In this document: positions 21,755 through 23,820 of the stretch, one piece after another
How the letters are laid out: every line of letters begins with the position of its first letter
How positions within the stretch are numbered: position 1 is the stretch's first letter
Source of the DNA: CAZGKX01 sp964525945
GTDB lineage: Bacteria > Pseudomonadota > Gammaproteobacteria > Legionellales > Legionellaceae
Direction: 5' to 3'
Assembly (NCBI GenBank): GCA_964525945.1
Contig: CAZGKX010000044.1
Location: forward strand, 1-23,820
Length of the DNA stretch: 23,820 nucleotides
Position numbers and translations under genes: made by a program
Notes under the pieces: model-generated
What the model saw: only the letters and a program-made list of their open reading frames with translations
Told to the model about the DNA's origin: nothing
Databases searched by the model: none

Positions 21755-23820
21755 TTAATGCTTCACAATCGGTAAACTTTTGCTATTGGGATCACGGGAG
21801 TAAGTTTCCAAAATATCATTGACCAACTGCTCAATAACCCCAACTCTTGCTTCATCTTCTATCAATGTCCCTTCATCCCTTAGCGCGTTTAAACGTTCTG
21901 TGATTTCTTTTGTAACGGAACCATTCGGAAAGAGAGCCGCTAAAAATCGCCGCGCTTCCGATGGGCCAATGTGTCGATAAAGTTGATTACGAACAGAAGC
22001 ATCTTCCGCTGTGGTGCTAAAGGCCCAAATTTCAATGGGTCCTAAGGTTAACGTTAATAACTGAATACTAATGCCATTTTTGGTAGCAAATTGTGCAAGA
22101 AAAGTAGCACCACCCTGACGAGGACCATGCACTCTATTTCTTAATGCCGTTTTTGCTGTTTCCGACAATCCAAATGTTTTGCATGTTTTTTCGATGGCTT
22201 GCGAAGGACCTGCATCCATGATGTAAATGGATGTGGCAAAATCGATCATCACTGGATCAAAATCATCGATCGATTGTGAAAGCAATGAAATTTGAACGTT
22301 CCATTTACGACCTTCCCGCATGTCCACAATAACCTGTTCGCGAACAGCCAAGGATTTTGCGGTACGATGGAATTCATCATAAATAATACGTTTGGGATCT
22401 TCTCGTATCTCACGAACACGGTCTTTATGATAAAGCTGGTATTGCATGGGCACATTGTTCATGCTTTCCTCAGTGAGGTAATAATGTCTTGCTAACACAT
22501 AACGAGCGAGCATGTACATCACCGATGTTTGTCGATCAGCGGCATCGCCGCCACTTTTTGCAACCTCATCCAAATCCAAAGAAACCACACGCGCATCGCC
22601 AATATCGAACGCCGTTACCCGTGACAAAATAGGGTATTCTCGCACAGCGGCCGAAATCATACGCGAAAACGAGTTGATCAATGATTCACCAGTAGGCGCG
22701 GTTACTTTTTCATACAAATCTTCGATCGATGGCGTTCGACAAATGGATGCTGCATCGGCCAAAAGAGGCATTGCATAGCGCTGTGCCAACAACGCTTCAT
22801 GGGTAAAACCCGCGGAGAACAGCGCATCAGTGACTTCCCACCATGTCGATTTGGAGTCGCGAACAAAACCAATTTCTTCCAAAATACTGTCAATAAAATC
22901 TTCCAATCCTGCAGCATAAGGCACGGGTTTATACTCATCAGCCAAACTTTTATAGAGCTCATCAACCACCATCCCTACTAGGTCTGGCATACCATCATAA
23001 GGTTTTATGGCCCCGAGAGGTGTGGTTAAAAGGGTTAGAAAATTCACCAAGAACGAACGCTCAGATGCGGTTGGATAACGGCATCCCAACTGTGTATCAA
23101 ACGGATTAATTGAGTATTCAGGGGTCATTCTTAAACGATGATAAGCAACAAAATGCCGACTTGACGTGGGCAGAGCTTCGCGCAGCAGTGAGATCAATCC
23201 ACTGCTGGAAGGCCCTATATCGATAATAGCGATGCGTGGCAGACGTGATAAACCGCCCGATAAGCAAAGCGCCAAATTTTGTGCACTTGATAACACGGAT
23301 TTACCAGAACCAGGTCGAGCGTAGACCAAATCAATCCATGTTGTTTGCTGGTTAGAGCCTGGTTGAAAAGGCCAAGGTTTGCCATCGGGTGAACGGTACA
23401 AGAGCGCCCCGACTTGCCATGGCGAAGCAGGGCGTGTGATCGGTAACATAGTAATGATTTGTGACAATGGCGCCACTGTGGCTACTGCAGGGCTGGACAT
23501 GGTTGCGGCCAGTAAGCCTGCTGTAAATCCAGCAAATGGATCACCGCAGATCTCAGAAACATCCGTGGACCCCCAGCCTTGGATGGCTTTTACCAACTCC
23601 GAGCTACGTCTTCGCAACAAAGGCAATTCACCTTCTTGGGCCCAGGTTGTGGCAACCACCCGTAATCGAACCAAAGATTCATCCGTGTTGATATTGATGT
23701 ATTTTAATAAATTTACAGCATCACTGATCAGCCGATTCTGAGGAGAAGAAAAACTTAAAATAGAGGCCAACATCCCCTTCAATTTAATGGTACCTAGTGC
23801 CTCACTTTCAATTAAAAATG
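21755..23820 (-). CDS. icmB: Type IVB secretion ATPase IcmB/DotO, C-terminal part
   Basis: IcmB (DotO) is the VirB4-like ATPase that forms the cytoplasmic base of the Dot/Icm channel and docks DotB. The frame is open to the window edge; 687 residues are visible of about 1000 expected, and the TTG at 23782 is an internal codon and not the start. The Walker A motif is in ARPGSGKSVLSS and the Walker B in RIIYDEFHRT, followed by QISLLSQSIDDFDP, which matches the sensor region of VirB4-type ATPases. FSTTAEDASVRNQLY near the end is characteristic of the IcmB tail. It is oriented towards the unknown membrane-protein gene and icmF. The rest of the Dot/Icm genes presumably continue to the right. Confidence 0.92.
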   Translation of the reverse strand, partial: FLIESEALGTIKLKGMLASILSFSSPQNRLISDAVNLLKYININTDESLVRLRVVATTWAQEGELPLLRRRSSELVKAIQGWGSTDVSEICGDPFAGFTAGLLAATMSSPAVATVAPLSQIITMLPITRPASPWQVGALLYRSPDGKPWPFQPGSNQQTTWIDLVYARPGSGKSVLSSAQNLALCLSGGLSRLPRIAIIDIGPSSSGLISLLREALPTSSRHFVAYHRLRMTPEYSINPFDTQLGCRYPTASERSFLVNFLTLLTTPLGAIKPYDGMPDLVGMVVDELYKSLADEYKPVPYAAGLEDFIDSILEEIGFVRDSKSTWWEVTDALFSAGFTHEALLAQRYAMPLLADAASICRTPSIEDLYEKVTAPTGESLINSFSRMISAAVREYPILSRVTAFDIGDARVVSLDLDEVAKSGGDAADRQTSVMYMLARYVLARHYYLTEESMNNVPMQYQLYHKDRVREIREDPKRIIYDEFHRTAKSLAVREQVIVDMREGRKWNVQISLLSQSIDDFDPVMIDFATSIYIMDAGPSQAIEKTCKTFGLSETAKTALRNRVHGPRQGGATFLAQFATKNGISIQLLTLTLGPIEIWAFSTTAEDASVRNQLYRHIGPSEARRFLAALFPNGSVTKEITERLNALRDEGTLIEDEARVGVIEQLVNDILETYSRDPNSKSLPIVKH

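Overview
The window is about 23.8 kb of chromosome from a draft assembly (two runs of 10 N, at 12496-12505 and 21294-21303). It most likely comes from a gammaproteobacterium of the order Legionellales. The main reason is the right-hand end, which carries dotU (icmH), icmF and the C-terminal two thirds of icmB (dotO). These encode parts of a Dot/Icm type IVB secretion system, and the DotU and IcmF lengths (261 and 974 residues) are close to those I recall for Legionella. The species cannot be named from the sequence alone.

Layout, left to right. The tail of an FtsH-like AAA+/M41 protease (2-553) is followed by a small two-helix membrane protein of unknown function (632-1084), both on the + strand. 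Next, reading leftwards on the - strand from 9520, comes an envelope-biogenesis run: uppS, cdsA, rseP, bamA, skp, fabZ, lpxA, crcB, and then a separately promoted exported DUF333-like protein. It resembles the classical uppS-cdsA-dxr-rseP-bamA-skp-lpxD-fabZ-lpxA-lpxB cluster, but dxr, lpxD and lpxB are absent from their usual places. A 28-bp-arm-free palindrome (14-bp arms) lies where lpxD would be. Divergent from uppS is gpmI-envC-ctpA (glycolysis, amidase activation for cell separation, periplasmic processing protease), closed by a good intrinsic terminator. An aldo/keto reductase (- strand) and an exported adenosine deaminase (+ strand) form a divergent pair. A 156-bp MITE-like element with perfect 28-bp terminal inverted repeats then sits directly in front of dotU-icmF.

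The last 4 kb is the part most worth attention. Convergent with icmF, and between it and icmB, is a gene for a membrane protein of unknown function with an acidic six-residue repeat and a tentative U-box-like segment. It is a candidate secretion substrate or accessory protein. In the assembly it is broken by the second N run, but removing a 92-nt block bounded by a 10-bp direct repeat restores one 405-codon reading frame. The N run in ctpA shows the same pattern (13-bp repeat, 69-nt block, in frame), so both interruptions look like scaffolding artefacts and not biology. No rRNA, tRNA or CRISPR array was seen, and no gene-free stretch exceeds 300 bases.
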